Source of the DNA: Acidobacteriaceae bacterium
GTDB lineage: Bacteria > Acidobacteriota > Terriglobia > Terriglobales > Acidobacteriaceae
Direction: 5' to 3'
Assembly (NCBI GenBank): GCA_030040115.1
Contig: JASHUH010000060.1
Location: 1-8,826 of the forward strand
DNA length: 8,826 nucleotides
The first letter of the stretch is position 1. The number at the start of each line of letters is the position of its first letter. Position numbers and translations under genes: made by a program. Positions 1-6,491 of this stretch are shown here, piece after piece. The notes beneath the pieces were generated by a model that was not told the origin of the DNA, searched no databases, and worked only from the letters and a program-made list of their open reading frames with translations.

Positions 1-1110
1 ATGGATGAAGTGGTAATGGCCGCCCGCCCAGGAGGCGACGTAGCCGAGCACCAGGCCGAGCGCGGTGCCGAGGACGCTGATGAGGAAGCCTTGCAGCACG
101 AAGATGCGGCGCACCTGCGCGGGATCGACGCCAAAGCTCATCATGACGGCGATGTCGCGGGTTTTTTCCATGACCATCATGGTGAGGGCGATCAAGATAT
201 TGAGCGCGGCCACGATGACGATGAGAGCGATAACGATGAAAGTGACCACCTGCTCTTCTTTGAGGGCGGCGAAGAGCTCGCGGTTCTGCTCCATCCAGTT
301 GGTGGTCTGAAAGCCCTCGCCGGCCGCCTTTTCGATGGCTTTGGCGATCTGGGGCGCGCGGTCGAGGTCATCCACTTTAAAGCTGATGACCGAGAGCAGA
401 TCGGGCTCGCTGAAGAGCTGCTGGGCGTCGGCGAGGCGGATAAAGGCGTAGGCTTCGTCGTACTGATAGAAGCCGGAGTGAAAGATGCCGGCCACGCGAA
501 AGCGCTCGTATTTGGGCGCCAGGCCGAGCGGGGTCAGTTCGCCTTGGGGGCTGGTGATGAGCACGCTGTCGCCCACCTGGGCGCCGACCTGGTCGGCCAG
601 GTCGCTGCCCAGGACGATGGGCGGGAAAGGTGAATTCGACGAGCCCTCGCCGGGAACGGGAGTGGCTGTCTGGTTCGCTGCGCCGGGGTTGAGGTCCTTC
701 GCCGAGCCGGCCACGATGGAGTCGAGCAGATTGCCGACCTTGCGTTGATCGGCGGGAATGATTCCGTCGATGAGGGCAAAGCCGGAGCGCGGGCCGCGGG
801 AAATCATGACCTGCTCGAAGAGTCCGGGGGCCGCGGCCACCACGTGCGGCACTTTTTGGAGGCGCGCCAGCAACGGGCGCCAGTCGCGAATGCCGTCCTG
901 CTGGACGCGCATGAGGTCGATGGCCGAGGTGGCGCCGAGGAGCTTGTCCTGCAGGTCGCGACGCATGCCGGTGGTGATGGCGAGGGCAATGATCAGCGCG
1001 GCCACGCCCGCGGCGACGCCGGCTACAGAAATGGCGGTGACCACGCCGACCACGGCCTGACGCCGTTTGGCCTTCAGGTAACGCGCGGCAACATACAGCT
1101 CGAATCGCAT
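1..1110 (-). CDS. LolC/LolE-family lipoprotein-releasing ABC transporter permease, 3' end beyond the left edge
   Basis: Reading the minus strand from the ATG at 1110 gives 370 open codons with no stop before the window edge, so the C-terminus is missing. The N-terminus (MRFELYVAARYLKAKRR) matches the start of LolC/LolE/FtsX-type permeases. A first membrane segment lies near residues 19-46. A soluble periplasmic domain follows (about 50-285), then membrane segments near 288-313 and 337-361, which leaves the last helix outside the window. The loop between the last two, with EKTRDIAVMMSFG and a following QVRRIF, is the cytoplasmic coupling region that contacts the ATPase subunit. In the known family such permeases work with LolD to extract lipoproteins from the inner membrane for transport to the outer membrane. 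The start lies 5 nt after the stop of the propeller gene, with a weak AGTAGG overlapping that stop, so translation is probably coupled. LolC and LolE cannot be told apart here, and a MacB-like role is less likely. Confidence 0.93.
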   Translation of the reverse strand, partial: MRFELYVAARYLKAKRRQAVVGVVTAISVAGVAAGVAALIIALAITTGMRRDLQDKLLGATSAIDLMRVQQDGIRDWRPLLARLQKVPHVVAAAPGLFEQVMISRGPRSGFALIDGIIPADQRKVGNLLDSIVAGSAKDLNPGAANQTATPVPGEGSSNSPFPPIVLGSDLADQVGAQVGDSVLITSPQGELTPLGLAPKYERFRVAGIFHSGFYQYDEAYAFIRLADAQQLFSEPDLLSVISFKVDDLDRAPQIAKAIEKAAGEGFQTTNWMEQNRELFAALKEEQVVTFIVIALIVIVAALNILIALTMMVMEKTRDIAVMMSFGVDPAQVRRIFVLQGFLISVLGTALGLVLGYVASWAGGHYHFIH

Positions 1111-1115
1111 CGGGC

Positions 1116-3410
1116 CTACTTTGGCTGGGCGCGCATCACCGTCTTGGCCACGCCTACATTGTCGTAGCGGTCATAGGCGCGCACCGTGATGAGGTGCTCC
1201 AAAGGCTGGCCGGGCGCGGCAGGAAGCGAGATGCGAAAGTCGTAATGCTCGTGCCTGGAGTCGGAGAGGGTGCCCACGGGGGCAACGAATTGCCAGGGAC
1301 CGGCGTCGAGCGAATACTCGGCGTGGGCAATGGGCGAAACGTTGTCTTCGGCGTCGAACTCGACGTGGAATGTGGCGGGGCAAGCTGGGGCCTGGCAGGC
1401 GCCTGTCTCGTCAGTGGCATGCAAGGCGGAGATCGCCGGGGGGGTGGTGTCGATGACAAAACGGTCGCTGATCTTGTCGCCGGTAAGCGCGGTTCCGGGG
1501 GTCTGCGAAGGCGCGTTGGAGGCGACCACCTTGATTTGGTAACCGCCGTCGGGAACGAGGGTGGCGTCGAAGCTGTAGGCGGTATCGGTGATCTTGTCCT
1601 TCAGTAGGCGCCAGACGGTTTCGCCATCGCCGCGCAGATACAGGGCGTAGATGAGCTTGTCGCCGTCGTCATCGTGCGCTGCCCAGCGGACGGTGATGGC
1701 GGTGCGGTCTTTGACGGCCTGGATGGTGCTGGAACTGGCGTCGTAGCTCACCGAGCCCTGGTCGGAAGAGGGAAACGAGATGTTGACGGTCTGCGGTTGG
1801 CTGATCTGGTTCTGGGGATTGAGGCGCGCGCCGGGGACGACCACCAGGTCGTCGACGACGGGCGCGGTATCGACGGGCAGGTAATTGACGCCCACGCTGC
1901 CCAGGACGCCGCCGGCGCGGAGCACGGCCTTCCACTGCAGAAAACGTCCCGCGGGCGAGGCCACGGAGCCGTCGGTTAAAGGCTGCCAGTCGGTCCAGCC
2001 GCGCACGGGTTGCTCGATGTTGCCGGTGCGGGTGAACAGCTCATAGGCGGCCGAGCCAGGCTCAATCTCCACGAGTCCGAAGCGGGACAGCGCGCCGGCG
2101 TCGAGCACGTCGCTGGCGTATTCGTGGCTTGCGGTGGCGCCGAGCAGGTAGAGACGTCCGGTGTTGCCGGCGCCAATGAGGACTTCCTGCGATCCGGGGA
2201 TGGGGGCCAGGCTCAAGCCCTGCTGCGCGCTGAGGTGTCCTACGTCGGCGTAGCTGCCATCGTCCTGAATGCGCACGATGTGGCCGCGGTTGCCGGTGAT
2301 GGCCAGCAGGCCGTCGGGTTGGCGGGCGAGCCCATAAACGACGTCGTCCTTGTCAGCCCACAATTTGCGCGGCGCCTGGTTGGGCGTGAGGGCGAAGATT
2401 TCAGTGCCTTCGGGAACCGAGGTGCTGGCGTTGACGGCTTGCATGGAGGCCGGCTGCACAATGGTGATGGTCACGGTTCCGGCGCCCTGCACGGGAAGCG
2501 GCGGCAGGGGATTGTGGCCCTTTTCACCCACGCATGCTGCGTAGATGGTTCCGTCTTCGCCCACGGCGAGCGCGGTGACTTCGCGTTCCGGGGCCTCGAA
2601 GAGCACATAGCCCTTACCCTGCGGGTTGATGCGATAGACCAGCCCCGAGCCGTCGGTTCCGGCAAGCAGATTGCCTTTGCCATCCCAGGCGAGGGAGCGG
2701 ATGTGCGCCTCATCGCTTTTGAAAAACTGTTCCGGTTGGGCGCCGGGATGCGCGGGATCGACGCGATAGACGGCCCCGGGATCGCCGGTGGCAATGTAGA
2801 GCCGGCCCTGGGGGTCGAAGGTCAGGTCCCAAATATAGTGCGGTTTGTTGGCGGGCTTTTCAATGGGCGTTTTACCGTCGTCGGCGGTGGATGCATCCAG
2901 CTTGGACGCGTCGAAGATCACGGTGGCGGTCGACTCATCGAGCTTGGCCGTAGCGTCGGCGTTGAGCCGGTACACTTTGCCGCTGGGCATGGTGGCCGCA
3001 TACACCCAGCCGTCCGGCCCCACGCACACGGCCTGCACGCTGACATCTTTGGTTTCGAAGAGGGTGAACGGCTTACTGCCGGGCTTTTCGGCGACGCGCA
3101 GTACGGTGGCGGGCGAGCCGGCGCCGAGATACGCCAGGCCGTTTTTGTCCACGGCCACCGACCACACAAAGGTCGACGGAGTGGTGAGCAGCTCGGTCAG
3201 GCCGGGGCCTTCGCGCAGATGGCCATCGCTGGTGATGGCGACGCCTTCCGGCGTGCCCTTTTCGAAATCGTCGATGTGGGACTGGGTCCAAAGGCGCGTA
3301 AGCTGGGCCGAAGCGGGACGGCAAACGGCAAGCGCCAAGCCGAAAAAGGCAAGCACGGAGACGCGGAAGCAGAGGCGGACAGGAAAAAGCGCGCGGGAAG
3401 AAACAAACAT
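1116..3410 (-). CDS. secreted seven-bladed beta-propeller protein with C-terminal Ig/FN3-like domains
   Basis: The protein has 764 residues from the ATG at 3410. I chose this start because it puts a signal peptide at the N-terminus: basic residues R6, R12 and R16, a hydrophobic core at about 17-30, and ASA|Q at 35/36. An in-frame ATG at 3476 would add 22 polar residues in front. Residues about 75-430 hold seven imperfect repeats of the pattern hydrophobic-xx-L-x5-G-x-L/V-Y-x-A-x-G-x-x-G-x-V-Y-R, for example GLAYLGAG, GWVYAATM, GRLYIATG and GNLLAGTD. This is a seven-bladed propeller of the NHL/WD40-like kind. A beta-rich linker domain (about 430-525) and two Ig/FN3-like modules (about 565-650 and 655-760) follow. 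The second contains DTTPPAI, a Cys pair at 672 and 677 that could form a disulphide, and YDRYDNVG. There are no catalytic motifs, so binding or scaffolding in the periplasm or at the cell surface is an inference. LAVC at 27-30 is only a poor lipobox. The gene runs almost directly into the Lol-type permease. Confidence 0.9.
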   Translation of the reverse strand: MFVSSRALFPVRLCFRVSVLAFFGLALAVCRPASAQLTRLWTQSHIDDFEKGTPEGVAITSDGHLREGPGLTELLTTPSTFVWSVAVDKNGLAYLGAGSPATVLRVAEKPGSKPFTLFETKDVSVQAVCVGPDGWVYAATMPSGKVYRLNADATAKLDESTATVIFDASKLDASTADDGKTPIEKPANKPHYIWDLTFDPQGRLYIATGDPGAVYRVDPAHPGAQPEQFFKSDEAHIRSLAWDGKGNLLAGTDGSGLVYRINPQGKGYVLFEAPEREVTALAVGEDGTIYAACVGEKGHNPLPPLPVQGAGTVTITIVQPASMQAVNASTSVPEGTEIFALTPNQAPRKLWADKDDVVYGLARQPDGLLAITGNRGHIVRIQDDGSYADVGHLSAQQGLSLAPIPGSQEVLIGAGNTGRLYLLGATASHEYASDVLDAGALSRFGLVEIEPGSAAYELFTRTGNIEQPVRGWTDWQPLTDGSVASPAGRFLQWKAVLRAGGVLGSVGVNYLPVDTAPVVDDLVVVPGARLNPQNQISQPQTVNISFPSSDQGSVSYDASSSTIQAVKDRTAITVRWAAHDDDGDKLIYALYLRGDGETVWRLLKDKITDTAYSFDATLVPDGGYQIKVVASNAPSQTPGTALTGDKISDRFVIDTTPPAISALHATDETGACQAPACPATFHVEFDAEDNVSPIAHAEYSLDAGPWQFVAPVGTLSDSRHEHYDFRISLPAAPGQPLEHLITVRAYDRYDNVGVAKTVMRAQPK

Positions 3411-3564
3411 GCTGCCGTTGAGTCTACTAAAACCGGGCCGATGCGATCTAATCGCGGCGATATGTGGGTGGATCACCCGGCATTGACCGGCGAAATTGAG
3501 TGGCTACCCTGCGCCTGCGGTTCCGGTGTGCGGGAATGGACGCAACTGTTCGGGCTGAAATCCG

Positions 3565-4566
3565 CTATAGCTCCAGGATGTTGTCGTCGATAGCCAGGCG
3601 CACATTGCCATCGGACTTGGCCAGACGGCGCACGGCCTCGGGCTTGTCCACTTCCGCTTTGAGCATCACCAGAGCCACTGGGACGCTGCGGCCGGCGCTT
3701 TTGATGGTCTCGACCGCGGTGGCGCGATCGATTTTGCAGGCGCACATCAAGATGCGAATTCCCCGTTCCACCAGCTTGGAGTTCTGCATGTGCACGTTCA
3801 CCATCAGGTTCTCGTACACATAGCCCAGCCGGGTCATGGCGCCGGTGGTGATCATATTCAGCACCATCTTCTGCGCGGTTCCGGCCTTCATGCGCGTGGA
3901 GCCGGAAACGACTTCGGGACCGACCTCGGCGACCACGGTGATGTCGGCGGCGTCGGCAATCGGGGCGCCGTGATTGCAAGTGACGGCGGCGGTGTGCGCT
4001 CCACGGGCGCGGGCATAGGCTACGGCGGCGACCACGTAGGGGGTGCGGCCGGAAGCAGAGACGCCAATGACGACGTCTTTGCGCGTGGGCCGGCGGCGGG
4101 CGATGTCGCGCTGGCCCAGTTCTTCGGAATCTTCATTGACCTCGACCGCCGACGCCAAGGCTTTGGGTCCGCCGGCCATGATGTACTGCACCTGGCCGGG
4201 GGCAATGGAGTAAGTCGGCGGGCATTCCGACGAATCGAGGGCCGCAATGCGGCCGCTGGAGCCGGCGCCGATATAAATCAGCCGCCCTCCGTCGCGCAGG
4301 CTGCGGGCCACCTCGTCGATGACCTGCGCAATTTCGGGTAGCGCCTTCTTTACCGCCGCCGCCACCTTCGCGTCCTCGTGATTGATAATGCGCGCGATTT
4401 CAAGTGCGGACTTGGTGTCGAATCCTTGCGAAGCGTCGTTCTGGCTCTCCGTTATAAGGTGCTGTAATAGCGATACTTGCCCATCGCCTGAACCTTTCCC
4501 GGCGCCGTTTCCGGAGCCGTTTCTTAAAGCGCCGGTGATTTCCGGCGCTATTGAACTCGTTTGCAT
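3565..4566 (-). CDS. murQ: N-acetylmuramic acid 6-phosphate etherase
   Basis: The 333-residue product aligns through most of its length with E. coli MurQ (298 aa). MurQ cleaves the lactyl ether of MurNAc-6-phosphate to give GlcNAc-6-phosphate and D-lactate in cytoplasmic peptidoglycan recycling. The SIS-fold landmarks are present: IYIGAGSSGR (about 97-106), SSECPPTY with E114 matching the catalytic E. coli Glu83, VNEDS with E145 matching Glu114, SASGRTPY (170-177), and GSTRMKAGTAQK (222-233). I chose the ATG at 4566 because it follows a G-rich purine stretch, and because a promoter-like sequence lies immediately upstream, inside the frame that would be used from the ATG at 4671. Residues 1-31 are a Gly/Ser/Asn-rich extension absent from E. 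coli MurQ. No kinase (anmK, murK) or phosphotransferase gene is adjacent. The gene is divergent from lexA and co-directional with the propeller and permease genes. Confidence 0.97.
   Translation of the reverse strand: MQTSSIAPEITGALRNGSGNGAGKGSGDGQVSLLQHLITESQNDASQGFDTKSALEIARIINHEDAKVAAAVKKALPEIAQVIDEVARSLRDGGRLIYIGAGSSGRIAALDSSECPPTYSIAPGQVQYIMAGGPKALASAVEVNEDSEELGQRDIARRRPTRKDVVIGVSASGRTPYVVAAVAYARARGAHTAAVTCNHGAPIADAADITVVAEVGPEVVSGSTRMKAGTAQKMVLNMITTGAMTRLGYVYENLMVNVHMQNSKLVERGIRILMCACKIDRATAVETIKSAGRSVPVALVMLKAEVDKPEAVRRLAKSDGNVRLAIDDNILEL
4528..4549. repeat. 8-bp inverted repeat at the 5' end of murQ
   Basis: AGCGCCGG (4528-4535) and CCGGCGCT (4542-4549) are perfect inverted copies separated by 6 nt. 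In the murQ mRNA this would form an 8-bp GC-rich hairpin starting about 18 nt after the start codon, within the Gly/Ser/Asn-rich extension. It shares a ten-base core with the promoter palindrome upstream. It could tune translation initiation or be a second protein-binding site, but no function is shown. Confidence 0.35.
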
Positions 4567-4586
4567 CGCACTGCCCCCACCCTGCC

Positions 4587-4614
4587 ATTGTAGCCGGAAA
4601 TCCGGCAAGTCCAA
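4587..4614 (-). promoter_or_regulatory. candidate sigma-70-type promoter of murQ
   Basis: Read on the minus strand, TTGGAC (4614-4609) is followed by a 16-nt spacer and TACAAT (4592-4587). The -10 element matches five of six consensus bases and the -35 matches only its TTG core. Transcription would start near 4580, giving a leader of roughly 14 nt in front of the ATG at 4566, with the G-rich ribosome binding region inside it. The spacer is almost filled by a perfect short palindrome. Confidence 0.5.
4593..4606. repeat. palindrome in the murQ promoter spacer, possible operator
   Basis: GCCGGA-AA-TCCGGC is a perfect 6-bp inverted repeat lying between the -35 and -10 elements proposed for murQ. 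That position would suit a repressor site. The ten bases GCCGGAAATC (4593-4602) recur in inverted orientation as GATTTCCGGC at 4537-4546, inside the first codons of murQ. In GC-rich DNA a 6-bp palindrome can occur by chance, so operator function is an inference. Confidence 0.3.
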
Positions 4615-4784
4615 CTTTTTTTCCAGCGCAGGCTCGGCCTTGCGCGCAGGCGTTCCCGAACCCGATTGCATGGAGGGAACGGGCTAATCGGCTCGCGATT
4701 CATGCCGAAGGCGCGTACACGGGGTTTGCGCCCATGGTGGGAAACGGTTGACTAAAAAGTTTCCTGGGGCGAAGGAAAATGCTG

Positions 4785-4812
4785 TTGCGATTCGCTTTTT
4801 ATTCGCTATAAT
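4785..4812 (+). promoter_or_regulatory. lexA promoter, predicted to give a leaderless mRNA
   Basis: TTGCGA (4785-4790), a 16-nt spacer and a perfect TATAAT (4807-4812) form a strong sigma-70-type promoter. Only six bases (4813-4818) separate the -10 element from the lexA ATG. With the usual -10 to start-site distance, transcription would begin at or within a base or two of the A of the ATG. No Shine-Dalgarno sequence lies upstream of the ATG, which agrees with a leaderless transcript. A separate TTGACT at 4748-4753 has no matching -10 element downstream. Confidence 0.75.
4790..4807 (+). promoter_or_regulatory. direct repeat ATTCGCT-N4-ATTCGCT, candidate LexA operator
   Basis: Two identical heptamers, at 4790-4796 and 4801-4807, repeat with an 11-nt period. 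They fill the lexA promoter spacer and touch both the -35 and the -10 elements. LexA normally represses its own gene from such a position. The geometry equals that of the direct-repeat SOS box known in Alphaproteobacteria (GTTC-N7-GTTC, also 11 nt). Here it can be read as TTCG-N7-TTCG. The first copy is also part of a near palindrome, GCGATTCGC (4787-4795). Binding by this LexA is an inference. Confidence 0.5.
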
Positions 4813-4818
4813 GCGCGC

Positions 4819-5424
4819 ATGGCTATCACGCGAAGGCAAAAAGAGGTTCTCGATTTCCTCGAAACGTTTGTGGGGCGCAACGGCTATTCTCCGTCGTTTG
4901 AGGAGATTGCCCGCGGCATCGGGCTGAAAAGCCTGGCGACCGTGCACAAGCACATCACCAACCTGGAGCATAAGGGGATGCTGGACCGCGTTCACAACCG
5001 CAGCCGTTCGATTGACCTGCTGCCGCCGGGGACGCGCACGCGATCGAGCACCAAGTTGCCGCTGGCGGGGCGCATCGCGGCCGGCCAGCCGGTGGAAATG
5101 ATGGAGACGCCGGAGACCATTTCGCTGCACGACGTGGTGGGCAACCGGGATGTTTTTGCCCTTGAGGTGCGCGGAGATTCGATGCGCGACGAGCACATTA
5201 TCAACGGCGATTATGTGCTGGTGGAGCGTACGCGGACGGCGCGGCAGGGTGAGATCGTGGTGGCCCTGGTGCATGGGGCCGAGACCACGCTCAAGCGCTT
5301 TTATCCTGAGGGCAACCTGGTGCGGCTGCAGCCGGCCAACGTGGAAATGGAGCCGATCTATGTGCCGGCGGCGCAGGTAGCCATTCAGGGCCGGGTGCTG
5401 GGAGTGCTGCGCAAATACAGATAA
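4819..5424 (+). CDS. lexA: LexA, SOS-response repressor and self-cleaving peptidase
   Basis: The 201-residue protein has the full LexA layout. The N-terminal winged helix-turn-helix spans about residues 1-66, opening with TRRQKEVLDFLE and with SFEEIARGIGL and a VHKHITNLEHKG recognition region. A short linker leads to the S24-type peptidase domain. The cleavage site is A83-G84 in LPLAGRIAAG, the catalytic serine is S121 in VRGDSM, and the catalytic lysine is K159 in TTLKRFY. These correspond to A84-G85, S119 and K156 of E. coli LexA. RecA filaments formed on damaged DNA trigger autocleavage and so release the SOS genes. The ATG at 4819 gives the canonical N-terminus and sits 6 nt after a TATAAT. 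The gene is monocistronic in appearance: 246 nt separate it from the next gene and murQ diverges from it. No imuB, dnaE2 or dinB gene is adjacent. Confidence 0.98.
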   Translation: MAITRRQKEVLDFLETFVGRNGYSPSFEEIARGIGLKSLATVHKHITNLEHKGMLDRVHNRSRSIDLLPPGTRTRSSTKLPLAGRIAAGQPVEMMETPETISLHDVVGNRDVFALEVRGDSMRDEHIINGDYVLVERTRTARQGEIVVALVHGAETTLKRFYPEGNLVRLQPANVEMEPIYVPAAQVAIQGRVLGVLRKYR

Positions 5425-5533
5425 ATTCGTCGAGAGCCCTGTTGCGCGATCCCCAAAAAAATGAGCTAGGGCGTGAACCGGTGAAATTGCCGATAGCTGT
5501 GTTCTGGCCCGGCGTTATTCCGACTTGGGCAGG

Positions 5534-5559
5534 TTGACGATCATGTTGGTTGATACACT
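5534..5559 (+). promoter_or_regulatory. weak promoter candidate for the cytochrome-quinoprotein operon
   Basis: TTGACG (5534-5539) precedes TACACT (5554-5559), which carries an upstream TG at 5551-5552 as in extended -10 promoters. The spacing of 14 nt is too short for a classical promoter, so any activity would rest mostly on the extended -10 element. The leader would be about 105 nt. I see no better candidate in the 246 nt between lexA and the cytochrome gene, and no clear lexA terminator there. Confidence 0.25.
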
Positions 5560-5657
5560 GTCCTGGGCAGAGACGCGGGGATAAAGCTCGGCAGATGAAT
5601 TTACGATTGGGGGCGTTTGCCGTTCGACCTGCCGGCTCCGTGAAATAGCGAATTTTT

Positions 5658-5661
5658 GGAG
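5658..5661 (+). promoter_or_regulatory. Shine-Dalgarno GGAG that selects a TTG start for the cytochrome
   Basis: GGAG at 5658-5661 stands 9 nt before TTG at 5671. The alternative in-frame TTG at 5656 overlaps this motif and has no ribosome binding sequence of its own. Starting at 5671 gives a short basic N-terminus (MKQVK) directly followed by the hydrophobic signal sequence. Confidence 0.6.
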
Positions 5662-5670
5662 ATCGATATT

Positions 5671-6456
5671 TTGAAGCAGGTTAAAGCAGCTTCCCTGACA
5701 GTGATTTTGGCGGTATCGATGGCGCTTTGCCTGGTGGCGCGGGCAGCCGGGCAGGCGGGACAGCCGGCCCAAGCGGGGGCAAACCAAGCTGTGTCGGCCG
5801 GCAATGCTCTCTTCCAACAGAATTGCGCCTTTTGCCACGGCCGGGACGCCATGGGCGGAGAAACCGGTCCGGACCTGACGCAATCGAGACTGGTGCGTTC
5901 CGACGCTACGGGAGAAAAGATCGCCGCCGTGGTGCGCGAGGGCCGGCCGGACAACAAAATGCCCGCTTTCAATTTTTCGACGCAGCAAATCGACGATCTG
6001 GTGGCGTTTCTGCGCGTCCGCATCGCCGCCGCCCAGGCCGGTGGGCGCCGCGGCGTCGATCCATCCGATCTTCAAACCGGCAGCGTGGCGGCGGGCATGG
6101 CGTATTTCAATGGCGCGGGGGGTTGTTCCAAGTGCCACTCGCCCACGGGCGATTTGGCCGGCATTGCCAGCCGCTATCAGGGATTACAGTTGGAAGAGAG
6201 GATGCTCTATCCCAAAAATGCCAAGAGCACCGTCACCGTTAGCTTGCCTTCGGGTGAGACATTTTCAGGCACTCTCGCCTATCTTGACGAATTCACGGTG
6301 GCATTGCGCGACGCCAACGGCAGTTACCATTCCTGGCCGACCAATCAGGTGAACTATAAAGTCGACTCGCCGGTGGATGCGCACGTAAAGCAGTTCAGTA
6401 AGTATACGGACGACGATATACACAACCTGATGGCGTATCTCCAAACTTTGCGCTGA
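5671..6456 (+). CDS. periplasmic di-haem cytochrome c with an Sm/SH3-like insert
   Basis: From the TTG at 5671 the product has 261 residues. A signal peptide (MKQVK, hydrophobic stretch about 8-23, cleavage probably after ARA or AAG near 25-27) sends it to the periplasm. The first cytochrome c domain has haem motif CAFCH (52-56) and a typical axial methionine, M97 in NKMPAF. The second has CSKCH (152-156) but no MP motif afterwards. Instead, residues about 186-231 form a beta-rich segment with the pattern L-xx-G-xxxx-G-x-L-xxx-D-xx-V-x-L, followed by the closing helix YTDDDIHNLMAYLQTL. M178 in ERMLYP is one possible ligand for the second haem. With the quinoprotein gene 35 nt downstream, the likely job is to accept electrons from that protein and pass them to the respiratory chain. 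The haem motifs are seen directly; the partner is inferred from context. Confidence 0.93.
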   Translation: MKQVKAASLTVILAVSMALCLVARAAGQAGQPAQAGANQAVSAGNALFQQNCAFCHGRDAMGGETGPDLTQSRLVRSDATGEKIAAVVREGRPDNKMPAFNFSTQQIDDLVAFLRVRIAAAQAGGRRGVDPSDLQTGSVAAGMAYFNGAGGCSKCHSPTGDLAGIASRYQGLQLEERMLYPKNAKSTVTVSLPSGETFSGTLAYLDEFTVALRDANGSYHSWPTNQVNYKVDSPVDAHVKQFSKYTDDDIHNLMAYLQTLR

Positions 6457-6491
6457 GCTGGTTATATACCTGCCGATCGAGGTCCTGTTCC

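Noticed and set aside
1..633. Plus-strand open frame rich in His, Asp and Glu
   Set aside because: It is the complement of the LolC/LolE-type gene, whose minus-strand translation matches the family clearly.
2010..3593. A 527-codon open frame on the plus strand, antisense to the propeller gene
   Set aside because: It has no recognisable domain and its composition (rich in G, A, V, R and H) is that of the complement of a GC-rich gene. The minus-strand frame has a signal peptide, propeller repeats and an Ig tail.
3473..3979. Minus-strand 168-codon frame overlapping murQ
   Set aside because: It lies in another frame across the 3' part of murQ and is an Arg/Gln/His-rich out-of-frame translation without domain signals.
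4567..4671. Longer MurQ starting at the ATG at 4671
   Set aside because: There is no ribosome binding sequence before it, the extra 35 residues do not match MurQ, and the proposed murQ promoter would lie within the coding part.
4748..4753. TTGACT as the -35 element of a second lexA promoter
   Set aside because: No -10-like hexamer is found 16-18 nt downstream, and the promoter at 4785-4812 explains lexA better.
5515..5630. Minus-strand open tail ending in MIVNLPKSE, possible gene remnant between lexA and the cytochrome gene
   Set aside because: The frame runs on into the antisense of the cytochrome gene with no start or homology I can recognise, and the segment is short enough to be chance.
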